Numbered from the stretch's first letter, positions 1-8,308 are shown. The stretch: 11,759 nt of DNA from Isohypsibius dastychi (GCA_034696485.1 JAQIWT010001239.1:1-11759), one strand, 5' to 3'. Numbers and translations are program-made. Notes: generated by a model not told the origin, from the sequence alone.

Positions 1-193
1 TTAATGTAAGTGAACTTGTGATTTTCTAATATAATTAATTGAACTTGGTAACTTGAAATCCGGAGCATCGAAAAGCGTGCAACCGCGAGGTTTTTGTTTT
101 TCTTTTTCAGCTTCTTTTTCGACTCCTTCTATGAGATTTTATTTAACGTTTATAGATCTATTCTAAGAGATCTGCAGATTCATAAAAAAATAA
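1..193. other. AT-rich flank without a gene
   Basis: I see no coding signal in this stretch. It is AT-rich and carries stops in all forward frames. It does not contain the catalytic-core sequence that should precede the integrase fragment that follows, so that gene is cut at its 5' end or its upstream exons lie outside the window. Confidence 0.5.
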
Positions 194-1635
194 ATGAAAA
201 GAAACTCGAATTTTAGGACCATGTGCGCCGGCGCAGATTTAGGCCTGACCACGCGAGTGGCATTGCGCAGGCGCAAAAACACTGTCTGTCAGGCAAGAAG
301 CTTGGCGCAGGCGCAGGTTTTGCGCCCCATGGTCCCAAACCTCAAACCGCCCCTGGAGCGAAATAATCGCAAAGTGAAACTGAGTCTTGCACATTTGAAG
401 GCTGGTCAGTCAGATTTCATCAAGAAACGCATGTGGCCATTTTTTCTCTCTGCTGTTGAGCGCATGATTAATACGTCATTCCACCAGACTATTGGAACAA
501 CACCATTCGAGGCTCTGAAAGGCTATCCACCGATGCCGAATAATGGAATCCTCGGAATCGGTATCGAACACTTAGTCATAGCACTTCACATGCTAATCAT
601 ATTCTAATTCCAGAATTGGATTACATCCCCTTGTCTCAACTACATCAGGTCATGCTTGAAAACTTCATTCCTCTGCCTTCTGGAACTGAGGAAGAAGAGG
701 ATGTGAACCCAGCTGAGGTGTTTGAAAAACATCTAGAACAAGCTGCGAATGCTTTAAACGCTATTGATTCCCTTGAGGAACCCATCAGATCAACCACGAT
801 TCTGGGGCTCGAAGAGTTATCGCGACGCCGCGATCAGATGCGAGATTTCGTCACGGAACGAACAGAAAGACGTTTGTTCCGTAATATCTATAAGCCAGCT
901 ATCGAGGCTCGAAAATCAGCACTGGAAGCCGGAGATATCTGTATCTGGAAGATCAAAGCAGGAAAAAATCCCTCAAAGAAACAAGAAGGCAAAGTTGTCC
1001 GAATTCACAAGAAACTCAGCACCTTTACTAGGCGCTATGAAGTTCATTTCTACCTTGACGGAAAAAGAGCACCACCCATGCGGACCGCGGAAACGAAGCA
1101 TTATTTCACATTGGTAACCGTACCAGAAACTGAGCTTTTTTTGAGTTCCAAGCGCCAGGATAGCATGCTGGATAGTGACGAGGAAGACTCGAGTTGCCCT
1201 AACCGCAAGAAAAATAGCAGACGGAATGTTGCAGAATCCGTGACAGAGTTCTCTTCAAAAATGAGAGAGCTGTTCTTGGAAGGCAAATTTTTTCACAGAG
1301 ATTTCATGCCGGTTATGGCGGATTCAGATGATATCGAAAAGTTTTTCGATATTTTGGACAGGAGCGCAGCGAAATTTTTCAATGACGAGGACCTTGGTGG
1401 TATAAAAGATGAGATTGAGGCAATGCGAACCGGCCTTTTCGGGTCATGGATGAGCTCTTTACGCACATGGGAAATCTGCACAACCAAGAATCCTTATAAA
1501 GTAAGGAACATAATTGCTAGTGACGATAAGTTTCATGGCGAATCTTGTGTCGAATGCCTGACTCGAAATCCTAAGTGTCTTCACGAATGTTGTTGTAAAT
1601 TGTTTGACCGGATAGCACGTAAACGTTCCAGTTGA
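194..1635 (+). CDS. Transposon integrase, 5'-truncated, one intron
   Basis: Two reading frames, 194-560 and 614-1635, join through a 53-base intron (561-613). The donor is GGAATCG|gtatcg, the acceptor attccag|AATTGG, and the shared codon is Glu. The joined product is 462 residues if the ATG at 194 is used, but that start is arbitrary. Seen: LERNNRKVK (Glu55) followed by a Trp, then a helix ending NTSFHQTIGTTPFEALKG (residues 93-110). This is the classic C-terminal half of an rve/DDE integrase core, with Glu55 in the place of the third catalytic acid. The first two Asp are absent. Then come an acidic linker, a helical stretch, an SH3-like basic domain starting GDICIWKIKAGKNP (~229-300), a second acidic segment and a Cys-rich tail (CVECLTRNPKCLHECCC, ~434-450). 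Residues ~8-47 are encoded by a GC-rich insertion. The intron argues against a recent LTR retrotransposon. A Ginger/KRBA2-type DNA transposon or a spliced integrase relative fits better, but the exact family is inference. Confidence 0.66.
216..335. mobile_element. Small GC-rich insertion with terminal inverted repeats
   Basis: GGACCATG at 216-223 is mirrored by CATGGTCC at 328-335, and both ends continue into GCGC-rich sequence. The inside carries GCGCAGGCGCA twice (265-275 and 305-315) and a GCGCCGGCGCAG variant, in otherwise AT-rich DNA. The ~120-bp size, inverted ends and sharp base-composition change suggest a MITE-like insertion. It lies directly upstream of the first residues that resemble an integrase. 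I see no clear target-site duplication. Confidence 0.45.
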
Positions 1636-1647
1636 AAATCTTTCTAG

Positions 1648-1804
1648 AGCATCTCGGTGTGCGCACTTCTTAGTAAAGAAAAAGTAAAATCCGAGGTGGC
1701 ACAGGAATGTTCAGAAAAAGAATCTAGGTCAATCATCGAAATCCTCAAAAAAGCAGCAAGAAGAATCAAAGCTGATCAAATCAAAATAAAAAAAGGTCAA
1801 ATTT
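1648..1804 (+). pseudogene. Open tail in the integrase frame after its stop
   Basis: After the TGA at 1633-1635 and a second stop at 1645-1647, the same frame stays open to 1899. It encodes a very Lys/Glu-rich peptide (for example SKEKVKSEVAQ and ILKKAARRIK). This may be a former C-terminal extension now cut off by stops, or chance in A-rich DNA. Beyond 1805 it is only the antisense of the last exon of the ParB-like gene. No acceptable splice junction repairs the frame. Confidence 0.22.
1785..1790 (+). terminator. Possible polyadenylation signal of the integrase gene
   Basis: AATAAA occurs here, about 150 bases after the integrase stop codon and just before the convergent gene's last exon. 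It is the only canonical hexamer in this interval on the plus strand. No equivalent hexamer is visible for the minus-strand gene in the same interval. Confidence 0.3.
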
Positions 1805-4800
1805 CTACTTTGGGATCTTATCCATTTCGATCCGGAACTTCTTTCCTTTCGAGAGAACGATTGATTGCGGAAGAAGAATCATTCGGCGCACATCCATAAC
1901 GTTCGACGATTCCAATTCCTTCCCATCCAGCCCGGTAATCATTATCGGCTCGTACTCATCTTTTTCACCAAGAACTCCATAATGAACGAGTGTGTACATA
2001 TGGAGAACCTTTGAATTTTGTCGGCCACCAGCACGATACAGGTCCTTTGTCTGTGAATCCAAAAAGACGTCGCGGCTGTTCACGTGCTCCAGAATCTATA
2101 AATACATGATAGTTTATAACAATGCGTGATATGCCCTGGTGACTTATTTTGGAAACAGTTTCGAAGTAATCTGACTGTTATGGAATAGTTCTCGAGAACT
2201 ATTCTCAAAATATGTCACAATGAAGGTTTTGGAATGGTTCTCGAGAACTATTTTCTCAAAATAAGTCACATTGAGGGTTTGGGAATAGTTCTTGAGAACC
2301 ATTCTCAAAATATGTCACATTGAGAGTTTAGGAATAGTTCTCGAGAACTATTCTCAAAATGTCACAATGAAGGTTTTGGAATAGTTCTTGAGAACCATTC
2401 TCAAAATATGTCACATTGGGAGGTTAGGAATAGTTCTCGAGAACTATTCTCAAAATGTCACAATGAAGGTTTTGGAATAGTTCTCGAGACCTATTCTCAA
2501 AATATGTCACAATGAAGGTTTTTGAATGGTTCTCGAGAACCATTCTCAAAATACGTTATTGTGTGGTTTGAGAATAGTCTCAAGAACTATTCTGAGAATG
2601 CGAAGTATACTCACTGCTTGCTTCTCCAACATAGCAAACTTGTCACGAAGTTCAAAAACTGCCAGTCTTTCCTTCAGTTTAGTACGCTGGTACTCCTGCA
2701 GCTCCAAATCTTTATGAAGCAACTCGTTGTCTTTATGCTCCTAAAAATCAAAGCGGATGAATTATCATAAACAAACACAATGTGAAGAATGTGAATCACC
2801 TCTTCCAGCTGAGCTTTGAGCGCCTTCATGTCCTCAGTTCGCAACTCGTCAACAGAATCAACAACCAAAACATGATGGGTTTGGGATTGGCCATCGCTTT
2901 TCGGTTCACTTAGAGACACTTGAACCTCAGCGTCAATCAACTGCGATCGAGTGAAACGTCGAGGGGGTGAGATGGTCTTGGGTCGCTTGGATGGGTTGGA
3001 CGAAGCGTCAGCCGGGGCTTTGCGTTTATCCTGCTGTTGCCCACTTTCACTGTCATCACTGTCAGTTTCAGGTTCTGGCTCGTTGATAACAGGTACACTC
3101 TTAACCTGAGCCGGAATTTCTGGAGCTGGGACGGCATCTTCTGAAACAAGTTGTTTAAATTGTTCATTCAGGTTCTATTCGTATGACCATGTATACTCTG
3201 ATTACTCTCACTTTTCGGCTTTGCGACTTTGACTTTGACCTTCTCTTCGTCAAAAGTTTTGCTCAAAATGATCCCATTCAGACACTCTTTAATGGCTTTA
3301 TCATCGCGATGAAGCGTGATTAGTTTTGGACCTAGTGCAGCGTGTTCACGAATTGAGAGCAATCCTCCTTTTGTCGGTCGTGACAAAGTCGGAATACCGG
3401 TGATCTCTCCAGTTTCCGCCAGCCGAATGTATTCCTCGACAGCGTCCCAAGTGTCCAAGCTCACTGTTGCGAGTGTGTTAAGCGGCTTGTACGTACTGGT
3501 CAGAGCATTTGTCTGCAACAAAAAAACTGTTTATGCAACTCACTCATTTTATTCACGTCAACCGGAGGCTTTCTCATTTCTTTTAATTATAAAACGTAAT
3601 TATTCTTCACCGGTACGGTTGTTCATCGAGATCTCCTGGGTCGCCACAAGCTGCCCTCTAAAACGTTGCCAGTTGGAATTATCTACACCAAGAAGATTAT
3701 TCCGATCATAAAACGTCTTATAGACTCGCTCTCTGTGATCGCAGGCTTCCGATGAAGTGGGAATACATCACAATATTTTTTGAATTTTTTCCTCGGTTAG
3801 GCCACATATTACCTAATTCAACTTAACGAAATACAATACGTGCATAGTCTCGTAAACTAACTAACATTTTGATCATTGCACTCACAGTAAAGCTGAAGAT
3901 ATCTTTGATTTTCAAGTTGACCAGTTTGCTGTGATTTTTGCCGATGACCAGATCAACAGAATTGTATGGCAGTCCACGAACTCGATAATGCAGACGTCGG
4001 AAGGCAAATACCAGCTCGTAAATTGTAGTTGACCGATGAACACTTCCCTCATCATTCGCACTTTTTGCGAGAAACTCATATTCGTCATCAGTCAGTCCAT
4101 TGTAAATGAGAACCTGTCAAAATATGAACGTTCATTTTTCACAATACTACTGCTCATTCATTCTTACTGGAACACATGTAGCATCGGTCCACTCTGGCTT
4201 CTCAGACATCTGGACGAATTCCCGAAACACGCGAAATCGATGGTATCCTGGAAGGTACATGTAGAAGATCAAACCAATTCAGAGACAACTTAAGAATTCA
4301 CCGTCTACTAGTTCAGCTTTCAAGGTTCCATCAAGCAGCTGCTGTCTGATAACATCAGCTTCTCCAGCAGGAACTGTTGCGGTCAGAGCTGATTGGATAG
4401 ATACCGGGAGGGTCTTGCCGAATGACTCTTTCAATGCGACTACCCACTGCGAATTAACTGGACGAGCACGTCTTTCGGGCCCTGCTTCCGTGAGTGAAGA
4501 AAGCGGAAGAGACATCAAACCTGCAAAAATAATCGAGTGAAACACTGTAGTGGGCAAAAACCGGTCAATTTTGAGAATAGTTCTTAAGAACTACTCTCTC
4601 AATACATCACAACATTGGCTGAGATGAGTTCTCAAGAATTCAGAGAATAGTTCTCAAGAACTATTCAAAAAACTAAAACAACTTGGCGTAGAAATAAACG
4701 CTTTCGTAGACTCACTCTCTTCTGGTGCAAACGACTTTCAACATTTGACCTTTTAACAGTTGCCAGTTGGGTTCAAACGAGCTGACCTTCAAACAAAAAA

Positions 4801-7766
4801 CCCTAGAATGTGTGTTTTTGTGTGTTGTGTTTGATCTTCCATAAAAAGCTCAATTGGGCTCAATGCAGAGCCATGCATGTATCCGCCCTTTAAAACATGA
4901 CGCCCTTCTGACTATGATTCAAATCATGCAATTTCGTTTATTTTTGTTGAAAAAATATTGTTTGCAGCCGTTTCTGCAAAAATTGTTAAAATTTTTGCTG
5001 GCGACGTTCGATGTTTTGCACTTCAAAAATTAATTTTCATGCAATCAAATGTTGCCTCAAAGAGGGGGGAATTTATTTTTTGTGGAGAGTTGTTTGAACT
5101 TTTCTGTGGATCTTTGGCTTAATTACAACAAAAAAAGTATCTCCGGAAATCTGGCTTAACGGCTTTTACACTATAAATCCAGTTCCCCATTATAACATGG
5201 TGTGAAGACCCCACCAGAACACACCGTTTGAGTGTCGCATACTGTATTTTCGCTCTGAAACTGGAAAACAGTTCAGGTTACCAGCAAAAAAAACTACCAG
5301 AATTGGTGCAAGTAACATTTTCGTAATTAAGATTTAAAGCAAACGAAAGAACATTCATCTTGACAGGCATGATGTTATCTACAATCGATTCACTTTTCAA
5401 ACAGATTCACATGTAAATTTTTTTTTAAATTTTCTGTATTTAGCGTTCCATCGGATTTCCAGTGGAGATTACAGGATTGAAAGGTCGCAGTAATGTAACT
5501 GCAGTAATCACTATGTGAGAAACCCTACCGTTCATGTAGGGCCAAAGGAGGTACGCGACCTACGGGCGCGAGTTCGTAAGAAGTTTGTTATCTACTTCGG
5601 ATATTCAAACGAAATTCAGCTTCTAAGCTAGATTCAGAACTTTTCTGGATGTGATCAACCTTTGGGTCCATTTGGAATCAAAACTGATTTTATGGTTCAA
5701 TCTTAAGTGATGATTTCGGTGAAACCTTGGGTCGAAAATATCAAAAAGCAGCTTATGGCGACCGAAACGTTATTACAAAACGAACTGCATCGTGCGAATT
5801 AATTCGAGTATTCCATCATGGTTCACCGATATGCGTCATAGTGTGTGATTTAATATATCAGTTTTGCTGTGTAGCAAGGTATCAAAATTCACAAAACTGG
5901 TAAGCCTCCGGTTGACGTGAGCAAAACGAGCAGGTTGCAAAGCAATCATGGGAACTTCCGAATCTATTGACCTTTCGAACCAAAAACCGTACATCGGTGT
6001 TATATTTCTTCATTCACCAAGGAATATGCGAGTTATTTCAAAGTAGTCTAGAAATCCTACGGGAAAGAACTCTACAGGAAAATTTGGTTCTTATTAAATT
6101 GAGTGAATATTGTTCTTACCAACTTCCACGAAGTTGTCAAGATAGTTCTTAAGAACCATTTTCATTCGATCCCTTATAGTTCTTAAAAAATTTCTCACGA
6201 AATCGAGCCCGTAAATCGCATACCTTCTTCGCTTAACATATTTATAAAACTTAGGGCCTTCCACGGTCAGATGCTTGTGGGACATATTGCGGAAGGTTGC
6301 CGTAGGATTTTCAATTCTCTCTTGCGAAGCTCCTTAGGCTTAACGAACTGAATCCAGAGGTCATCCATACATTCGAAACAAGTTCCTTCAATACGAGTTG
6401 TCTAGGTTTCTAGATTAGCCTTGTTATCCAAAAAAACCCGCCCGCATCGTCTTCACTTGAACACTCGGATCGTTTTTCGAAATTCAGATTTCCGACAAAT
6501 GAGTAAAACGAACGATTTAGAGTCGATGAATTTTTTCCTATTTTTATTGGTATTCTTGTTTGAATTGTTAAATGCAAACTGACAGAGGAGTTGAGCGTGG
6601 CAATTACGTCAGTTACAATGGCCTCAGTTACCGGCAACCTTGACAAGAGCCTAAGGAAATTCTCAAGACCCGTTTGAACAACTACGATATTCAGTACTGC
6701 AAGAATAGTTTCCCGGTAGGGATCCTACATTATTTTGCCTTTGAACCGCTACTTTATTATTGTTGCGGTTTTAATGGGGAACTAAATTTATGATGTAAAA
6801 GCCGTTAGGTTAGATTTCAGGAGATGCTTTTTTTGCTGTGATTGAGCTAAAAATCTACAGAAGAGCTCAAACGACTTCCTAGAAAAAATAAATTCCCCCC
6901 TCCGATCGAATATTTGATCTACAGATTTTTAAAGTGCGAAACAGTAAAGGTCACCGGCAGAAAGTTTGAAGATTTTTGGTAGAAACGGCTGCAAATAGCA
7001 TTTTTTAAACCTGAATGAATTTGAAAAATGTGAATGCGAAAGCTTGGTAATTTTCAAATGTTTGATAGTTGCACGGCTCTGCAATGATCTGAACTAGGGT
7101 GTTCACACAAAATCAAACAGAATACACACGAACACACACTCGATGGGTTTTGTTTTCAAGGACTTGTTTCCATGTAAAACTGACTCAAAAACTCACTGGA
7201 AACAGTTATGGGTCAAAATGCTGAAAGTGATTCGGTGGAAAAGTAAATAAATTAGTTCACGAAAGCGTTGTGTTTCGTTAAGTTGAATTAGGTAATATGT
7301 ATTCTTAACGAAGGAGAAAATTGAAAAACACTTAAATAATTCCCCAATCTTCCGGAAGCGCGCGGTCACAGAGAGCGAGTCTATAGGACGTTTTTAAGAA
7401 CTATTAAGAACAACTAAGAAGGACTTATGAAGGTAAGAATCAGAATGGTTCTTAAGAACTATCCTCAAAATCTGACACAGGATCAAATGAGAATAGTTCT
7501 CAAGAACTATTCTCACAACTGCAGCACACGAATAAACCACTTTGACTGACGGTGGTCTTAACCATTCTCAAAACCAACCCAGTCGTTTGTGGAATCGCCA
7601 CCAGAAAAAACAAGCAGAAATCAAACCTAGGAAGAACTACCAAACAAGGTGACTTACCGAGCCCCACTAGTTTGTTGCCGCTGGACACTCTGAGAGGAGA
7701 AGGCTTAGCTGACGTCGAGGTTTCCCCCTGAGATGCCGCAGTGTCATTCCTTTGCTGTTGCGACAT
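1805..7766 (-). CDS. ParB/sulfiredoxin-fold-like nuclear protein, 8 exons
   Basis: Exons in transcript order: 7766-7658, 4520-4302, 4247-4168, 4113-3886, 3512-3212, 3140-2800, 2740-2615 and 2095-1805. All seven introns are GT-AG, phases match at every junction, and the sum is 1695 bases (564 residues plus TAG). Residues 1-35 are polar. Residues ~55-180 look like a ParB-type domain: a leading RPVNSQWVVALKESF, then VDGYHRFRVF (Asp109, Gly110, His112, Arg113), VPVLIYNGLTDDEYEFLAK (135-153) and NDEGSVHRSTTIYEL, in the usual ParB order (the G-x-x-R box, the VPV strand, the acidic helix, the 'ENLQR'-like segment). The sulfiredoxin Cys is replaced by Tyr111. An acidic stretch (333-345), a bipartite NLS-like KRKAPADASSNPSKRPK (351-367) and a predicted coiled coil (~412-472) follow. 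The C-terminal ~95 residues are not recognised. The biochemical role is unknown. DNA or nucleotide binding, nuclease or kinase activity are all possible for this fold. The gene converges on the transposon integrase, with 169 bases between the stop codons. It could be host or element cargo. Confidence 0.72.
2183..2594. repeat. Tandem palindrome satellite inside intron 7
   Basis: Nine units start at 2183, 2232, 2283, 2332, 2379, 2428, 2475, 2524 and 2572, a period of 47-51 bases. Each holds a 22-base palindrome: GAATAGTTCTC followed by its own reverse complement in the best copies (TTCTTGAGAACC variants in others). A spacer of the form TCAAAATATGTCACA plus a TGAAGGTTTTG-like tail follows. The units at 2332 and 2379 and those at 2428 and 2475 form a repeated two-unit block, so part of the array grew by dimer duplication. 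It fills most of the 519-base intron 7 (2614-2096). Confidence 0.9.
3535..3577 (-). repeat. Intron 4 segment shared with intron 1
   Basis: Read on the minus strand, this segment matches 5903-5945 of the plus strand. The shared start is GCCTCCGGTTGACGTGA (17/17), and similarity continues through the following ~25 bases. It lies near the 3' end of intron 4 (3885-3513). Confidence 0.6.
3711..3868 (+). repeat. Copy of the foldback outer arm within intron 4
   Basis: This segment is an inverted copy of 7400-7240. Positions 3719-3738 match 7385-7366 at 20/20, and 3804-3831 match 7300-7273 at 28/28, with alignable sequence between and after. It occupies the 5' half of the 373-base intron 4. It therefore belongs to the same repeat family as the arms in intron 1. 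Confidence 0.82.
4575..4666. repeat. Palindrome units at left end of the intron 1 element
   Basis: Units starting at 4575 (core TTCTTAAGAA) and 4645 (perfect palindrome, core TTCTCAAGAA) flank a degenerate one at ~4627 (GAGTTCTCAAGAATTC). The spacer CTCAATACATCACAACATTGG resembles the intron 7 spacer. Confidence 0.7.
4660..5195 (+). repeat. Left arm of the intron 1 inverted repeat
   Basis: It aligns by eye, with small gaps, to the reverse complement of ~6770-7265. Shared blocks include ACGCTTTCGT (4690s), GTGTGT-rich sequence plus the ATGCAGAGCC region (4810-4875), TTTGCAGCCGTTTCT (4961), GGGGGGAATTTATTTTTT (5064) and TAACGGCTTTTACA (5157). Similarity stops soon after AGTTCCCCATTA (~5190). 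Confidence 0.8.
5200..6090. other. Unassigned middle of intron 1
   Basis: I see no gene here. It contains a small hairpin (CCCTAC...GTAGGG, ~5523-5541) and the 5903-5945 segment shared with intron 4. Short open frames here have no protein-like character. Confidence 0.5.
6094..6333 (-). pseudogene. Fossil coding fragment 'FRNMSHKHL' in intron 1
   Basis: An open minus-strand frame of 79 residues runs from just after a TAA at 6336-6334 to the stop at 6094. It contains QERIENPTATFRNMSHKHL, then PKFYKYVKRRRYAIYGLDFV. A second partial copy on the plus strand at 9414-9473 encodes FRNMSHKHL...PKVYLYV. Where the copies differ, the shared Pro, Tyr and Val codons differ mainly at third positions (cct/ccg, tat/tac, gtt/gta), which points to this frame having once been translated. 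Palindrome-family sequence interrupts it downstream (~6140-6185). I do not recognise the parent protein. Confidence 0.4.
6770..7300 (-). repeat. Right arm of the intron 1 inverted repeat
   Basis: This is the reverse-complement partner of ~4660-5195. Its outer part (7240-7400) also pairs with 3711-3868 in intron 4, so the right arm is longer and more complete than the left. It contains TAGGTAATATGT and the CAGAGAGCGAGTC block shared with intron 4. Confidence 0.8.
7443..7512. repeat. Palindrome units at right end of the intron 1 element
   Basis: Two units start at 7443 (core TTCTTAAGAA) and 7491 (core TTCTCAAGAA), 48 bases apart. The spacer TCAAAATCTGACACA matches the intron 7 spacer. Spacing and spacer show this is a fragment of the same tandem family. 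Confidence 0.8.
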
Positions 7767-7769
7767 TCT

Positions 7770-7773
7770 TCTA
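7770..7773 (-). promoter_or_regulatory. Splice acceptor 4 bases before the ParB-like ATG
   Basis: On the minus strand the sequence reads TTTATTTTTGTAG|AAGAATG. It is a strong T-rich acceptor immediately before the predicted start. It can serve a cis intron from the donor at 8117 (CTGA|gtgagtg, 347-base intron). In lineages with spliced leaders it could also be a trans-splice site. The sequence cannot decide between these. Confidence 0.45.
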
Positions 7774-8117
7774 CAAAAATAAATGATGAGATTAGACCAA
7801 GGCAGAATAAATAGAGAAGAACAGGGTCAGAGAGAAACAGTACTAACGAAAAGCACGGGAGTTGGATTGTTCCCAAACAAAATCCGACAAAACCAAAACA
7901 ACCAGTTTTCCTGAAGAAAAGAACGATATCCCGGGTTTATCACATTCAAAATACGTTCAAGTATCACCGAAACATTGAAACCCACCTAAAGAAACAGATT
8001 CGAGGAGCGAAGAAACAGGTTAAAACGGATGAAGAGAAACGTCAAAACTTCTGAAATTTCGTAATACTGCAAGACGGTAGACTGGCTTCTGCTGCACGCG
8101 AATCTAAACACACTCAC

Positions 8118-8308
8118 TCAGTGGGCAGGTTCGTCTTAACTGCAGGCCCAATGGGAGCGCTGCTGCAAACTGGTAGCCGTGCTGCTCCACATCGGTCTAC
8201 AGGGCTGTTTTGCCGCTTGATGATGTCACGTGGTAGCACCATTTTCGATTCGGTCGATTGTATCATACAGCAGAAGTTGAGATTAATCGTGGTACGGAGT
8301 TTTGACAA
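8118..8308 (-). CDS. Possible extra 5' exon of the ParB-like gene
   Basis: An open frame from an ATG at 8308 ends at a donor, ACTGA|gtgagtg, at 8118/8117. Splicing to the acceptor at 7771/7770 keeps the frame (GA+A makes Glu, then Arg, then the ATG at 7766) and adds about 65 residues. Among these are MVLPRDIIKRQNSPVDRCG and CSSAPIGPAV. The frame match has a one-in-three chance of being accidental, and the peptide matches nothing I recognise. The exon may instead be 5' untranslated. Confidence 0.33.

Larger units (their letters stand above)
4575..7512. mobile_element. Foldback-like element filling intron 1
   Basis: Two long imperfect inverted arms (about 4660-5195 and 7300-6770) share a common centre near 5980. 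Anchors are 4961-4975 with 6995-6981 (15/15) and 5064-5081 with 6900-6883 (18/18). Outside both arms lie copies of the palindrome family that also makes the intron 7 satellite. Long inverted repeats with tandem units at their ends are the known structure of Drosophila FB-type foldback elements; calling this one foldback-like is an inference from form only. I see no transposase. The non-inverted middle (5200-6770) holds only a degraded coding fossil near 6.1-6.3 kb. I could not find a target duplication. Confidence 0.6.

Noticed and set aside
2183-2594. CRISPR array
   Set aside because: The palindromes are tandem and the spacers between them are near-identical, not unique. The context is an intron of a eukaryotic gene.
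2183-2594. Heat-shock element cluster
   Set aside because: The TTC and GAA half-sites in the palindrome are four bases apart, not the two-base spacing of heat-shock elements.
3316-3711. 131-codon open frame on the plus strand
   Set aside because: It is mostly the antisense of exon 5 of the ParB-like gene, followed by intron repeat sequence, and shows no domain.
3601-3735. A possible extra exon in intron 4 (minus strand), with a frame reading RVYKTFYDRNNLL...WQRFRGQLVATQE
   Set aside because: The only acceptor in phase is poor, and the good-looking donor (ACCG|gtgaag) is in phase 1, which would put exon 5 in a frame with an early stop. The region also overlaps the repeat copy shared with 7240-7400, and joining exon 4 directly to exon 5 is already in phase.
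4113-4557. Argonaute-like reading of exons 2-4
   Set aside because: First impression only. The DGYHR, VPV and acidic-helix order fits ParB-type domains, and there is no PAZ or PIWI motif.
6410-6646. 78-codon minus-strand frame within intron 1
   Set aside because: Composition and lack of any motif suggest chance; no homologous copy in the window supports this frame.
6291-6659. Short inverted motifs (AAGGTTGCCG/CGGCAACCTT and CCTTAGGCT/AGCCTAAGG)
   Set aside because: The two pairs are not in the nested order that a stem or a terminal inverted repeat needs, so they are probably accidental.
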